From the NCBI GenBank assembly GCA_910577785.1, contig CAJTNT010000069.1, forward strand, positions 1-14,231: a stretch of 14,231 bases of DNA, read 5' to 3'. Positions 1-7,116 of the stretch are shown here, one piece after another (position 1 is the stretch's first letter; each line of letters starts with the position of its first letter). Origin of the DNA: an uncultured Lachnospiraceae bacterium. Lineage in GTDB: Bacteria; Bacillota; Clostridia; Lachnospirales; Lachnospiraceae. The notes below the pieces were generated by a model. It made no database searches and was not told where the DNA came from. It saw nothing but the letters and a program-made list of their open reading frames with translations. A program made the translations under genes and the position numbers.

Positions 1-55
1 GAACCCGTGTTACCGCCGTGAAAGGGCGATGTCTTAACCGCTTGACCAAGGAGCC
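1..55 (-). tRNA. tRNA-Glu (anticodon TTC), partial at window edge
   Basis: On the minus strand the sequence begins GGCTCCTTGGTCAAGCGG, the typical start of a bacterial tRNA-Glu. It continues through a D arm (GTC...GAC) and an anticodon arm with loop CTTTCAC, anticodon TTC complementary to bases 20-22. It then enters the T arm (GGGTTC), where the window ends, so the 3' third is missing. The anticodon stem TCGCC/GGCGG has one U-G wobble and is otherwise paired. A near-consensus promoter sits about 37 bases upstream. It decodes glutamate codons GAA and GAG. Confidence 0.93.
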
Positions 56-91
56 AGAATCCAGCTGTACTTCTGTATCAGCAACGCATTA

Positions 92-120
92 ATATTATCA
101 CAGTTCCCTCCGAATTGCAA
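92..120 (-). promoter_or_regulatory. Sigma-A promoter of the tRNA-Glu gene
   Basis: On the minus strand, TTGCAA (115-120) and TAATAT (92-97) are separated by 17 bases, with a TGA extended -10 just before TAATAT. The bases upstream of the -35 box are A-rich on this strand (complement of T-runs at 124-139), as in UP elements of stable-RNA promoters. The same boxes and spacing recur upstream of the tRNA-Asn-like gene at 11753-11781. Confidence 0.8.
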
Positions 121-159
121 GTACTTTTTTCTTTTTTTGATAAATATTTGTTACTATAT

Positions 160-251
160 GTTACTCTTCACACAGACTTTGCATTTACTGCAAAGTCCGT
201 AAGAAAATGATTCAGGTGTGAGCAAATCTCTTAATATCGTCCCGAACCGTT
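160..251. repeat. Variable-stem intergenic repeat, copy A (upstream of tRNA-Glu promoter)
   Basis: The element opens with GTTACTCTTCAC and has a perfect 9-bp hairpin GACTTTGCA/TGCAAAGTC (175-183 with 189-197, loop TTTAC). A 25-base conserved block follows (198-222, core ATGATTCAGG), and it closes with AATATCGTCCCGAACCGTT. Copy B at 11820-11931 has the same order; its 25-base block matches at 22 of 25 positions, but its hairpin has a different sequence that still pairs. No coding potential was seen. Nothing else in the gene-free stretch 56-434 was recognised apart from the promoters and the hairpin at 249-284. Confidence 0.65.
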
Positions 252-284
252 ACTATGAGCGGCTCCCAGGCCGTGAATAGTAAC
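249..284. repeat. Hairpin with GTTACTAT/ATAGTAAC arms
   Basis: The outer arms GTTACTAT (249-256) and ATAGTAAC (277-284) are perfectly complementary. After a short G-A/A-G internal loop the inner bases CGGC and GCCG also pair. The right arm GCCGTGAATAGTAAC (270-284) is an exact 15-base inverted copy of 11820-11834, the start of repeat copy B, so it belongs to the same repeat family. No T-run follows on either strand, so it does not look like an intrinsic terminator. Confidence 0.6.
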
Positions 285-302
285 AAAAATTTAGCCCCAA
301 TA

Positions 303-331
303 TTGCATCTTCCCGTTTACTATGCTAAAGT
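303..331 (+). promoter_or_regulatory. Candidate promoter for the pyruvyl transferase gene
   Basis: TTGCAT (303-308) and TAAAGT (326-331) are spaced by 17 bases with TGC before the -10 box. An alternative is TTTACT (316-321) with TATTAT (340-345) at 18 bases. Both are imperfect. Either would leave a leader of about 85-100 bases before the start at 435. Confidence 0.35.
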
Positions 332-434
332 AATGGAGATATTATAACATACAAAATTCCCGCAGCAGATATGCTCCCGCAGCCTTCAAAAAGAAACCGC
401 TGCCATCCCCATAATTACCAGAAAGGATCAAACC

Positions 435-1538
435 ATGAAAAAAGTAGTCATCTTCGATACCGCCATTGGCACCACCAACCTGGGCGATGAGATCATCCTG
501 CAATGCTTAGAAGAACAGCTGGCATTCCTGCTGGATAACTGCTTTCTTATGCGCTTCAGCACACATACCAAGAACATGCCCCTATCCCGTTATTTTCTGG
601 AAACCCCCAAAATCCAGTTTTCCTATGAGGCTGACTTCAAGCTTATCATGGGCACTAACCTCTTAAGCCGCAACATCCGCCGCACCCAGTCCCAATGGCC
701 GGTTAACCGGCTGGACAGCTGGCTCTATGATAACTGCATTATGGCCGGCGTAGGCACCACCCTGCGCGAAGGCAAGATAACCGCCTACTCCCGGAAAATA
801 TACCAGCGGATCCTCCGCCCGGATTTCTGCCACAGCGTCAGGGACGAAGAAAGTAAGCGCCTCTTAGAGAGCATCGGCTTCCAGGCGCTTAACACAGGAT
901 GCCCCACCTTATGGAAAATGACGCCGGAATTCTGCCGGCAGATTCCCATCGTCAAGGCAAGCCGCGTTGTTTTCAGCCTCAGCGGATATCCGCCACAGCA
1001 GAACCGCGACAGGGATGCCGACCTGATCCGCATCCTGCGCGAGAATTACCAGGAACTGTATTTCTGGGGACAGACAAGCGCAGACGAGCCTTATCTGGAT
1101 ACCTTTGAACAGGTAGGGGACATCAAAAGAATCTGCTCCCTGAAACGCTACCAGGACATCCTGGACTCCGGGGATATCGACTATGTGGGCACCCGGCTGC
1201 ATGGCGGCGTCTATGCTATGCAGCACAAGGTTCGCAGTATTATTATTGCCATCGACCACAGGGCGCGGGGCTTCCACGAGACTAACAACCTCTGCATCTG
1301 CGAACGGGATGAAATCCCGCAGAAGCTGACCAACATGATCCAGGGTGAGATTGTCACCGACATCCATCTTCGGCAAGACGAAATTGACCTCTGGAAGTCC
1401 CAGTTTACCAAGGATTACCCCAAGCCGCTCCGAAAAACCCACCAGAGCCTGGCCTGGGTTAGGATCCTCAGCTTCCCCCTTATGAGCCTACAGAAAATCA
1501 TGCGCTGGCGAAAAAGGCGCAGGAAGAAAAAGGCCTGA
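435..1538 (+). CDS. Polysaccharide pyruvyl transferase family protein
   Basis: The 367-residue product fits the polysaccharide pyruvyl transferase family (CsaB/WcaK type), which transfers pyruvate from phosphoenolpyruvate to sugars of surface polymers in the cytoplasm. Visible family features are NLGDE near residues 15-19 after the first beta strand, HSVRDEESKRLL near 133-144, TGCPT at 154-158 and the strongly diagnostic TRLHGG at 253-258 followed by a hydrophobic strand. The start is supported by AGAAAGGA upstream of the ATG. The C terminus is very basic (R/K-rich last 15 residues), which might favour membrane association. The gene is alone on the plus strand and converges on the polymer export operon; its last codons overlap that operon's terminator. 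Pyruvylation of the polymer made by the neighbouring genes is an inference; the acceptor is unknown. Confidence 0.85.
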   Translation: MKKVVIFDTAIGTTNLGDEIILQCLEEQLAFLLDNCFLMRFSTHTKNMPLSRYFLETPKIQFSYEADFKLIMGTNLLSRNIRRTQSQWPVNRLDSWLYDNCIMAGVGTTLREGKITAYSRKIYQRILRPDFCHSVRDEESKRLLESIGFQALNTGCPTLWKMTPEFCRQIPIVKASRVVFSLSGYPPQQNRDRDADLIRILRENYQELYFWGQTSADEPYLDTFEQVGDIKRICSLKRYQDILDSGDIDYVGTRLHGGVYAMQHKVRSIIIAIDHRARGFHETNNLCICERDEIPQKLTNMIQGEIVTDIHLRQDEIDLWKSQFTKDYPKPLRKTHQSLAWVRILSFPLMSLQKIMRWRKRRRKKKA

Positions 1539-1558
1539 GATTAACATCTCAGCGCCTT
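1527..1558 (-). terminator. Intrinsic terminator of the polymer export operon
   Basis: Read on the minus strand, AAGGC-G-CTGAGAT, loop GTTA, ATCTCAG-GCCTT forms a 12-bp stem with one bulged G, followed directly by a T-rich run. It lies 57 bases past the stop of the ATPase fusion gene. Its T-run and half of its stem lie inside the 3' end of the convergent pyruvyl transferase gene (lysine codons plus stop). On the plus strand no T-run follows, so it should act mainly on minus-strand transcripts. Confidence 0.7.
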
Positions 1559-1614
1559 CTGCCAGAATCCCTAGTGTGCGTTATTTTGTATTTGATGTAC
1601 TAGAGTAACCTATA

Positions 1615-3471
1615 CTATTCCATTTCCCGCCTAAAATGCTCCACCAGGGACTGGCAGGCCGTCCCCGTTTCCTTGCAGCCCTTTTCCTTTAGGAAAGCTT
1701 CTGCCCGCTCCTTAAATACCTCTTCGTGAAAGCCGTGGATATGCTCCAATAGTTCCGCCATGTTGGATGCCGCTGGGAAGGGCGTGTCCTCCAGGGAATA
1801 ACAAAGCCCCCGTTGTTCCTCATATTCCCTGGCATTGGGGGCATAGAGGAATCCCGGGCGTCCCAGAAGCAGGAAATCATAAATCCAGCTGGAATAATCC
1901 GTAATACCCACATCACAGGACAGCATCAGCTCTGTCAGCTCTGGATAGTTATTGGCGTTGATCACCTCTGGGGATGATTCTACCTCCGGCCATTTCCCCC
2001 TGTCCTTGCGGTGGGTTCTGGCCAAAATCGTAAATTCTCCCCCAAAACGCTGGTGCAGAGCTTCCCGCAGCGCCTGGAAATCCAACTCCCCCCATTCCTT
2101 GCCATGCATAAACTTCTCCCGGCAAGTGGGGGCATACAGCGCAATCCGGCTGTCTTTGGGGATCTTATAGAACTTACGCACCTTTGCCGCCTTCTCCTTC
2201 TGCATAGACTCTGTGGCAAACAGGACGTCATTCCTCGGATGGCCTGTCTCCAGCACCTGTTTCCCTTTCCAAATAGAAGACTGATATGTCCCTGTTTCAA
2301 AATCACTGTTAGAGATGCAATAATCCACCAACTTGGCGCTCCTGTTTTTCTTCCCCTGAGAAACAGCCTCCCGGTTGATATCCTTGATGCCCAGGGCGCC
2401 TTTTAAAATCTTATAGATTTTCTGCTCCTCATGTTTTTTTATGTCCTCTTTGGACAGGTTCATGCCATCATCAAGGATAATTTTGGAGCTATAGATGGCT
2501 CGGTAATACTCAGGCGTCTTCTCCAGCACCATCTTCAGGCGTTTCGAAGAAATGCCAATCTTCTCATTTTCCTTATGTTTGACCCAGACCACTTCCCAAT
2601 CCGGGCAATGCTTGAGGATATACTGGCACAGATAGCGGATGTCATCACAATACCTGGCATACGTAGGATAGAGCAAAATCTGCGTAGGCTTTACCTTAAC
2701 CTTGCCATACCAGTATGCCTTATCCGCCTTGGCCATCAGCGCTTCCTGATAATCCATGTATTCATTATACTGCTTCAGGACTTCGCCTGTTTCGCCATCT
2801 GCCACAATTTCCCCATCGTTAAGCCAAATAACCCGCGTACAGAGCTTCTTAATCGTCTCCGCACTATGTGAGACAATCATAACCGTCCGGTCTTCATTGG
2901 AAATTAGCTCCTTCATCTTGGCATAGCTCTTCTTCTTGAACTTGCGGTCACCTACGCTTAAGACCTCATCAATCAGCATAATATCTGTTTCCAGGACAGC
3001 TGTTATAGAAAAGGACAGCTTCGAATGCATCCCGCTGGAATAAGTTTTCACCGGTGCATTGATAAAGCTGCCCAGTTCTGAAAAACGCACAATCTCTTCG
3101 TATTTTTCCTGGATCTGCTCTTTCGTAAACCCAAGCAAGAGGCCAGACAAGAAAATATTGTCCCTTCCTGTCAGTTCATTCTGGAACCCCACTCCAATCG
3201 ACAGCAGGGAAACATTGTTCCCCATGGTGTCGATCACGCCGGAATCCGGTGAAAAGATACCGCCAATGGAACGCAGGAGGGTAGACTTGCCGCTCCCGTT
3301 CTTGCCAATCAGGCCGACAATCTCGCCTTTTTTGATATCAAAAGACACGCCCCTGACCGCCTCGTATCGGTCGGAAGTTGATTTCTTCAGAGAAAACAGC
3401 GTCTGCCTGATGGACTTTGCTTTTATTGTTTTATATGAAATATGGACATCCCGTACTTCAATTGCATTCAT
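1615..3471 (-). CDS. TagH-like ABC ATPase fused to a CDP-glycerol glycerophosphotransferase-like domain
   Basis: This is a 618-residue two-domain protein. Residues 1-245 are an ABC ATPase of the polysaccharide/teichoic-acid exporter type: Walker A GKNGSGKS (56-63), Q-loop Q97, signature YSSGM (144-148), Walker B IMLIDE (164-169) and switch H202. Residues about 262-618 resemble the TagF/TagB glycerophosphotransferase family: ILDDG at 332-336, GHPRND at 410-415, a histidine in ARTHRK (H487), and ITDYSSWIYDF at 523-533. The WHG-type motif expected before GALGIK is ILKG, with lysine 357 where the family histidine should be, so catalysis may be impaired. The start ATG is preceded by AAGGTGATAGA. 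It lies 22 bases downstream of the permease gene and is last in the operon. Known TagH proteins and Wzt carry other C-terminal domains, so this one may recognise or modify the exported polymer; that is inference. Confidence 0.85.
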   Translation of the reverse strand: MNAIEVRDVHISYKTIKAKSIRQTLFSLKKSTSDRYEAVRGVSFDIKKGEIVGLIGKNGSGKSTLLRSIGGIFSPDSGVIDTMGNNVSLLSIGVGFQNELTGRDNIFLSGLLLGFTKEQIQEKYEEIVRFSELGSFINAPVKTYSSGMHSKLSFSITAVLETDIMLIDEVLSVGDRKFKKKSYAKMKELISNEDRTVMIVSHSAETIKKLCTRVIWLNDGEIVADGETGEVLKQYNEYMDYQEALMAKADKAYWYGKVKVKPTQILLYPTYARYCDDIRYLCQYILKHCPDWEVVWVKHKENEKIGISSKRLKMVLEKTPEYYRAIYSSKIILDDGMNLSKEDIKKHEEQKIYKILKGALGIKDINREAVSQGKKNRSAKLVDYCISNSDFETGTYQSSIWKGKQVLETGHPRNDVLFATESMQKEKAAKVRKFYKIPKDSRIALYAPTCREKFMHGKEWGELDFQALREALHQRFGGEFTILARTHRKDRGKWPEVESSPEVINANNYPELTELMLSCDVGITDYSSWIYDFLLLGRPGFLYAPNAREYEEQRGLCYSLEDTPFPAASNMAELLEHIHGFHEEVFKERAEAFLKEKGCKETGTACQSLVEHFRREME

Positions 3472-3493
3472 TCTATCACCTTAATCCCATCCA

Positions 3494-4276
3494 TTATATC
3501 ACTTTCACATAGCTATTCTCATGCCTGTCAATCAGACGGATCCCAATCACCGCCAGGACACAGCCTATCAGGAAGATAACGAGCAGCATGCGGTACGACA
3601 CCCCCTGGCTGTAGAGCAGGCTGTTGCGCAGCCCGTTGATCAGGAAGGCCATCGGATTAAAATTCAGCAGATAGGAGCCATATGGCTCCTCCACCCGTTT
3701 TGTAATATTATAAAATATACCCGACATATAGAAAATAAGCCGCAGCACGACCGCAATAATATTCGACAGATCTGCTACATATACCCCAGCATGGAGCATA
3801 ATCGTACAGCAGCCAAAGGTAAAGACAATCATTGTTAAAAATAGGGGCGCCACATTCAGCACATACCAAGAAAGCGGCACCCGGTAAATTGGCATCATAA
3901 TAAATACCAGGGTAAAAGCCACTGCCATTTTAAACAGGTTCTGCATGATTGCAATCATGATCAGGATATACTTCGGGATATAAACCTTTGAAATCGTCCC
4001 CTTGTAGGATCGGACCATCTTCACGCTCTTGTTAATGCTCTTGCTGAAAAAATTCCATGCATTGAGCCCGATAAACACAAAAATGGGAAAATACGGCTCG
4101 CCTTTCCCAAACACAATCAATGCCACAAAAGAATACACCAACATAAACAGCAGGGGATCCAAAATCCACCATAGCCAGTTCAAATAGGAGCCAGCCACCT
4201 CTGACTTGAGGTTCGCTTTGGTGGCATAAATGATGTAGCTTCTATAGCGTATTAAATCCTTCCAAAACTTCTTCAT
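3494..4276 (-). CDS. TagG-like ABC-2 type polysaccharide/teichoic acid exporter permease
   Basis: The 260-residue membrane protein begins MKKFWKDLIRYR. It has a short amphipathic N terminus, the motif SEVAGSYLNWLWWILDPL typical of ABC-2 polysaccharide exporters, about six hydrophobic segments and a short charged C terminus. It should form the channel half of the exporter with the ATPase fusion protein encoded 22 bases downstream. I set the start at 4276: GAAAGAGAA precedes this ATG, the product then has normal family length, and the longer open frame would add 107 residues overlapping the epimerase gene and out of family character. The gene begins 19 bases after the epimerase stop, so the two are surely cotranscribed. 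The substrate is presumably an undecaprenyl-linked phosphopolymer. Confidence 0.88.
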   Translation of the reverse strand: MKKFWKDLIRYRSYIIYATKANLKSEVAGSYLNWLWWILDPLLFMLVYSFVALIVFGKGEPYFPIFVFIGLNAWNFFSKSINKSVKMVRSYKGTISKVYIPKYILIMIAIMQNLFKMAVAFTLVFIMMPIYRVPLSWYVLNVAPLFLTMIVFTFGCCTIMLHAGVYVADLSNIIAVVLRLIFYMSGIFYNITKRVEEPYGSYLLNFNPMAFLINGLRNSLLYSQGVSYRMLLVIFLIGCVLAVIGIRLIDRHENSYVKVI

Positions 4277-4295
4277 AACGATTCTCTTTCTATAG

Positions 4296-5345
4296 TCAGC
4301 AGCCTGTGAAATACCGCACGGTTCTCCGCATTCCTTCCGCCAGAGGAACCTGGATTTCCCAGCCTTCCCCGATTGCCTTTGCAGAATCCAAAAAGCCCAG
4401 CTTATTGGCAAGATATCCTGCCTTCTCACGGTCTGACGCCGGCTGGAAACGGGGCGATATCCCCTTTTCCGGGAACAGGGCGCATAATGTCTCCGCCAAT
4501 TCCCTGACAGAAGTAGTCTCCGTACTGTTGGAAATATTATAGACAAAATCCTCGAAATTGCACAGCGCCTGCATAATCCCGGCAAGGACATCCCCAATAT
4601 ACGTCAGCGCCAAAGTGCCGCTGCCATCGCTATTCATGGTAATGTCCTTCCCATCCACCACATTTCCCAGAAAATCCCCTACGACCCTTCCGTCGCGCAG
4701 GATCATCCCTGGCCCATAGGTATGGGCAATCCGCACCACCTTGCAATTCATGCCATACTGCGCACGGTAGGCAGAACACAGGGTTTCTGACATCCGCTTG
4801 CTCTCCGGGTAGCAGGAACGCACAAGGGTGGGATCCACTGCCCCATAGTCCCCTTCCATCACGAAATCCTTGCCGCCGCTGCCATAGATTTCCCGCGTGG
4901 ACAGCAGCAGGAAGCCTTTGGCCTGCTTCTCCCTGCCTGCCTCCAGCAGATGGTAGGCGCCGGCCACATTTGCGAGGATGGTATCTACAGGCGTATCCAT
5001 GAACTGCTTAGGGCCTGTGGGGCTGGCCGTATGGATGATATAATCCACTGCCCCTTCTGCCTGCAGCGGCTTTGTCACGTCCTGGTATATCATCCGGAAA
5101 TCATCACGCTCCAACAGGCTGCCGTACTTTTGCGCCACTTTCTGCGGGTTGCGGGCAAGCCCGATTACCTGGATGCCCATATCCTGATACTCATTTAAGT
5201 AGAGCAGCATATAAATAATATAAGTGGCAATCAAGCCATTGGCGCCTGTAACCAAGACAGAGGCGTTACGGAATTTGTCCCAGTTAATTTTCCTTGCGCA
5301 AACATTTTGCAAATCTTCCAGTATCACTTTGTTCAGCTCTAACAT
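4296..5345 (-). CDS. NAD(P)-dependent epimerase/dehydratase (extended SDR)
   Basis: The 349-residue protein has the extended short-chain dehydrogenase fold: nucleotide-binding TGANGLIA at 33-40, a conserved STREIYG strand at 149-155, the catalytic YPESK pair (Y179, K183) and TYGPG at 209-213 in the sugar-binding half. Such enzymes act on nucleotide-activated sugars (4,6-dehydratases, 4-epimerases, UDP-glucuronate decarboxylases). The start at 5345 is chosen because GGAGG lies six bases before that ATG; an upstream in-frame start would place this ribosome binding site inside the gene. It sits directly downstream of the cytidylyltransferase gene and upstream of the permease. It occupies the operon position where TarJ, an unrelated alcohol dehydrogenase, accompanies TarI in ribitol teichoic acid clusters, so it may act before or after CDP activation. 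The substrate cannot be read from sequence. Confidence 0.85.
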   Translation of the reverse strand: MLELNKVILEDLQNVCARKINWDKFRNASVLVTGANGLIATYIIYMLLYLNEYQDMGIQVIGLARNPQKVAQKYGSLLERDDFRMIYQDVTKPLQAEGAVDYIIHTASPTGPKQFMDTPVDTILANVAGAYHLLEAGREKQAKGFLLLSTREIYGSGGKDFVMEGDYGAVDPTLVRSCYPESKRMSETLCSAYRAQYGMNCKVVRIAHTYGPGMILRDGRVVGDFLGNVVDGKDITMNSDGSGTLALTYIGDVLAGIMQALCNFEDFVYNISNSTETTSVRELAETLCALFPEKGISPRFQPASDREKAGYLANKLGFLDSAKAIGEGWEIQVPLAEGMRRTVRYFTGC

Positions 5346-5426
5346 AGCGTTCCTCCAATCTCTCACCATAGTTCCCCTTCCATAAACACTCTTATATCAG
5401 GCGTACGCTGCCCATGGAAGCGGAAA

Positions 5427-6146
5427 TTACAGGCCGAATATCTCTTGGCTTTCCCGCAAATCTACCAGCGCCTTAAAAATATAATAATCTTCGGGCGTAG
5501 TAATTTTAATATTTGTCGTCTCACAGGGAACCAGATGCAGCCTCCTGCCCAGTTCCGTCATCAAAGAGCAGGTGTCGATAGTAATGGCATAGGGCATTGT
5601 CTCGCCAGCCAGATGTGCTTCATATACATCCTTAAAATAAAAGCTCTGCGGCGCCTTGGCGATATACAGTGTATTGCGGATAATCGTTTTCTCCGTATAT
5701 TCCTTGTCCTCGCTGATAATTCCAGTTTCGGTAAAAGGCACTGCCGTAATCCCATTGCCAAATTCCTTTACGCTCTGGATATTGTCATTAATTACCTTAT
5801 CCGTAATCAAGGGACGGACGGCGTCATGGAGCATCACGATATCATCATCTTTACAGAATCCCTTCAGATAATTCAGCGCGTTCATTTTTGATTCTTGGGT
5901 ATCCTTCCCGCCAGTCAGTATTTTGTCTACCTTTGTAATGCCAAATTTATCCACCAGCTTGGCAAGATATCCCTCCCAGCCTGCCACGCATGGAATTACA
6001 ATCTTGTCCACATTTGGATTCTGCTCAAAAACCTCCAAAGTATAGATAATAATCGGCTTATGGTACAGTTCCAAAAACTGTTTCGGCTTTGCCGAATTTC
6101 TCATCCGCTGTCCTGTCCCGCCCGCAAATACCAATGCAATATTCAT
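5427..6146 (-). CDS. IspD/TarI-like cytidylyltransferase
   Basis: The 239-residue protein belongs to the IspD/TarI nucleotidyltransferase family, which joins CTP and a polyol or sugar phosphate to give a CDP-activated product. Motifs seen are AGGTGQRM (8-15), KPKQF (20-24), HDAVRP (107-112), APQSFYF (165-171) and NIKITTPEDYYIF (212-224). The loop DTCSLMTELG at 191-200 is closer to the TarI pattern (D-A-C-x-L/I) than to IspD (D-D-A-S), which favours a ribitol-5-phosphate-type substrate over the isoprenoid intermediate. The operon context supports that too. The start at 6146 is chosen because GGAGG lies seven bases upstream; the ATG two codons earlier is too close to it. Upstream, 6147-6321 has no gene but contains AAGTTGCGGA twice on the minus strand. 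Confidence 0.85.
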   Translation of the reverse strand: MNIALVFAGGTGQRMRNSAKPKQFLELYHKPIIIYTLEVFEQNPNVDKIVIPCVAGWEGYLAKLVDKFGITKVDKILTGGKDTQESKMNALNYLKGFCKDDDIVMLHDAVRPLITDKVINDNIQSVKEFGNGITAVPFTETGIISEDKEYTEKTIIRNTLYIAKAPQSFYFKDVYEAHLAGETMPYAITIDTCSLMTELGRRLHLVPCETTNIKITTPEDYYIFKALVDLRESQEIFGL

Positions 6147-6321
6147 AGCCATTCCTCCGCAACTTTTCTTAATGGTAAATGGTTCCGCAACTTCCTCATT
6201 ATCTGCCGAAATCCATGTTACCTCTCCAATCGTCTATCTATTCCTGTTTCTCTTTCCATTGCTTTCCCTAATCTACCTCTTAATCTATAGCCGCTATTCT
6301 ATTTCTCTTATCGTTGCCCTT

Positions 6322-7116
6322 TTACTGCCTGCTTCCTATAAAATACCGATATCCATCCTTTTCCGGCACCCTTTTCTCCTCTGGGGGCAATTCCCTCCAG
6401 TTCCCATACAGCCTTCCTAAATAATGCTCCGCATCCCCCGGAACCAGGAATTCGCGATCCGCAAATTTATGCGCCCGCAATGGATAAATCCATTCCCGCG
6501 GCATCACTTCCCTGTCATAGCCCGCTACCCCAAAGAGGCTGCAGACCATCCGGCTTGCGGCGGCATCCCACCTTGTAAAATATTTTTTGCTTTTCCGAAT
6601 CAAAAAGCTCCATCCGATACCCGGGATCACAAAAAGCAGAATACGGGAAATGAGCCGGATTGCCTTTCCCCTGTTCTTGGTAGGCAAATGATACACCCCT
6701 AAGTAATATACCAAGGCAAATATTTTCTGCAGCTTTTGCTGGCTTTGCTTTTCTGGCACCCCATCAATAGGGTGGATATCCAGCTTCGGCGCACATTCTG
6801 TCCTGCCGCCCACTGCCTCAATATCATATAGATGCCCAATGGGAGCCTCCGGGATCAGGCTCTCCTCCACCGGGGAATACTTTAGCCTGCCAATTTGGTT
6901 TCCCTGCTGCCTCATACAGGCCTCCATTTTCTCAAAATCGCCCCGCAGCATAGCAATATCGACATCATCATCCCATGGGATAAAGCCGTCATGCCGGTAA
7001 GCCCCCAGTGCAGTCCCGCCCACCAGAAAAAACTCCAATTGATTCTGCTGGCAAAACTCCTGAAACTGCTCCAGCATGCCTGCCAAATGCCTCTGATACC
7101 TTTCTAGTTTTTCCAT
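6322..7116 (-). CDS. LicD family phosphotransferase
   Basis: The 264-residue protein has the LicD hallmark GGTALGAYRHDGFIPWDDD at residues 33-51, with the metal-binding aspartates at 49-51 and 53, and a second family block KLDIHPIDGVP at 111-121. LicD proteins transfer phosphocholine or other phospho-alcohols from CDP carriers onto teichoic acids and glycans; eukaryotic fukutin and FKRP are relatives that use CDP-ribitol. No licA, licB or licC homologue is present here, and the next gene encodes an IspD/TarI-like enzyme, so a CDP-polyol donor is plausible (inference). The ribosome binding site AAGGAAGG lies just before the ATG, and a consensus promoter lies about 100 bases upstream, so this gene probably opens the five-gene operon. 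A hydrophobic stretch near 154-175 may contact the membrane. Confidence 0.88.
   Translation of the reverse strand: MEKLERYQRHLAGMLEQFQEFCQQNQLEFFLVGGTALGAYRHDGFIPWDDDVDIAMLRGDFEKMEACMRQQGNQIGRLKYSPVEESLIPEAPIGHLYDIEAVGGRTECAPKLDIHPIDGVPEKQSQQKLQKIFALVYYLGVYHLPTKNRGKAIRLISRILLFVIPGIGWSFLIRKSKKYFTRWDAAASRMVCSLFGVAGYDREVMPREWIYPLRAHKFADREFLVPGDAEHYLGRLYGNWRELPPEEKRVPEKDGYRYFIGSRQ

Noticed and set aside
124..139. T-runs as a plus-strand terminator
   Set aside because: No hairpin precedes them; on the minus strand they form the A-rich stretch upstream of the tRNA-Glu promoter.
909..1442. Minus-strand open frame of 177 codons inside the pyruvyl transferase gene
   Set aside because: The plus-strand reading carries clear family motifs; the antisense frame has none.
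4277..4597. A 107-residue N-terminal extension of the ABC permease frame
   Set aside because: It overlaps the epimerase gene, has no membrane-protein or family character, and a ribosome binding site precedes the internal ATG at 4276.
6147..6321. A small gene between the LicD and cytidylyltransferase genes
   Set aside because: Short frames start with ATG but stop within a few codons, and none has a ribosome binding site with a protein-like product.
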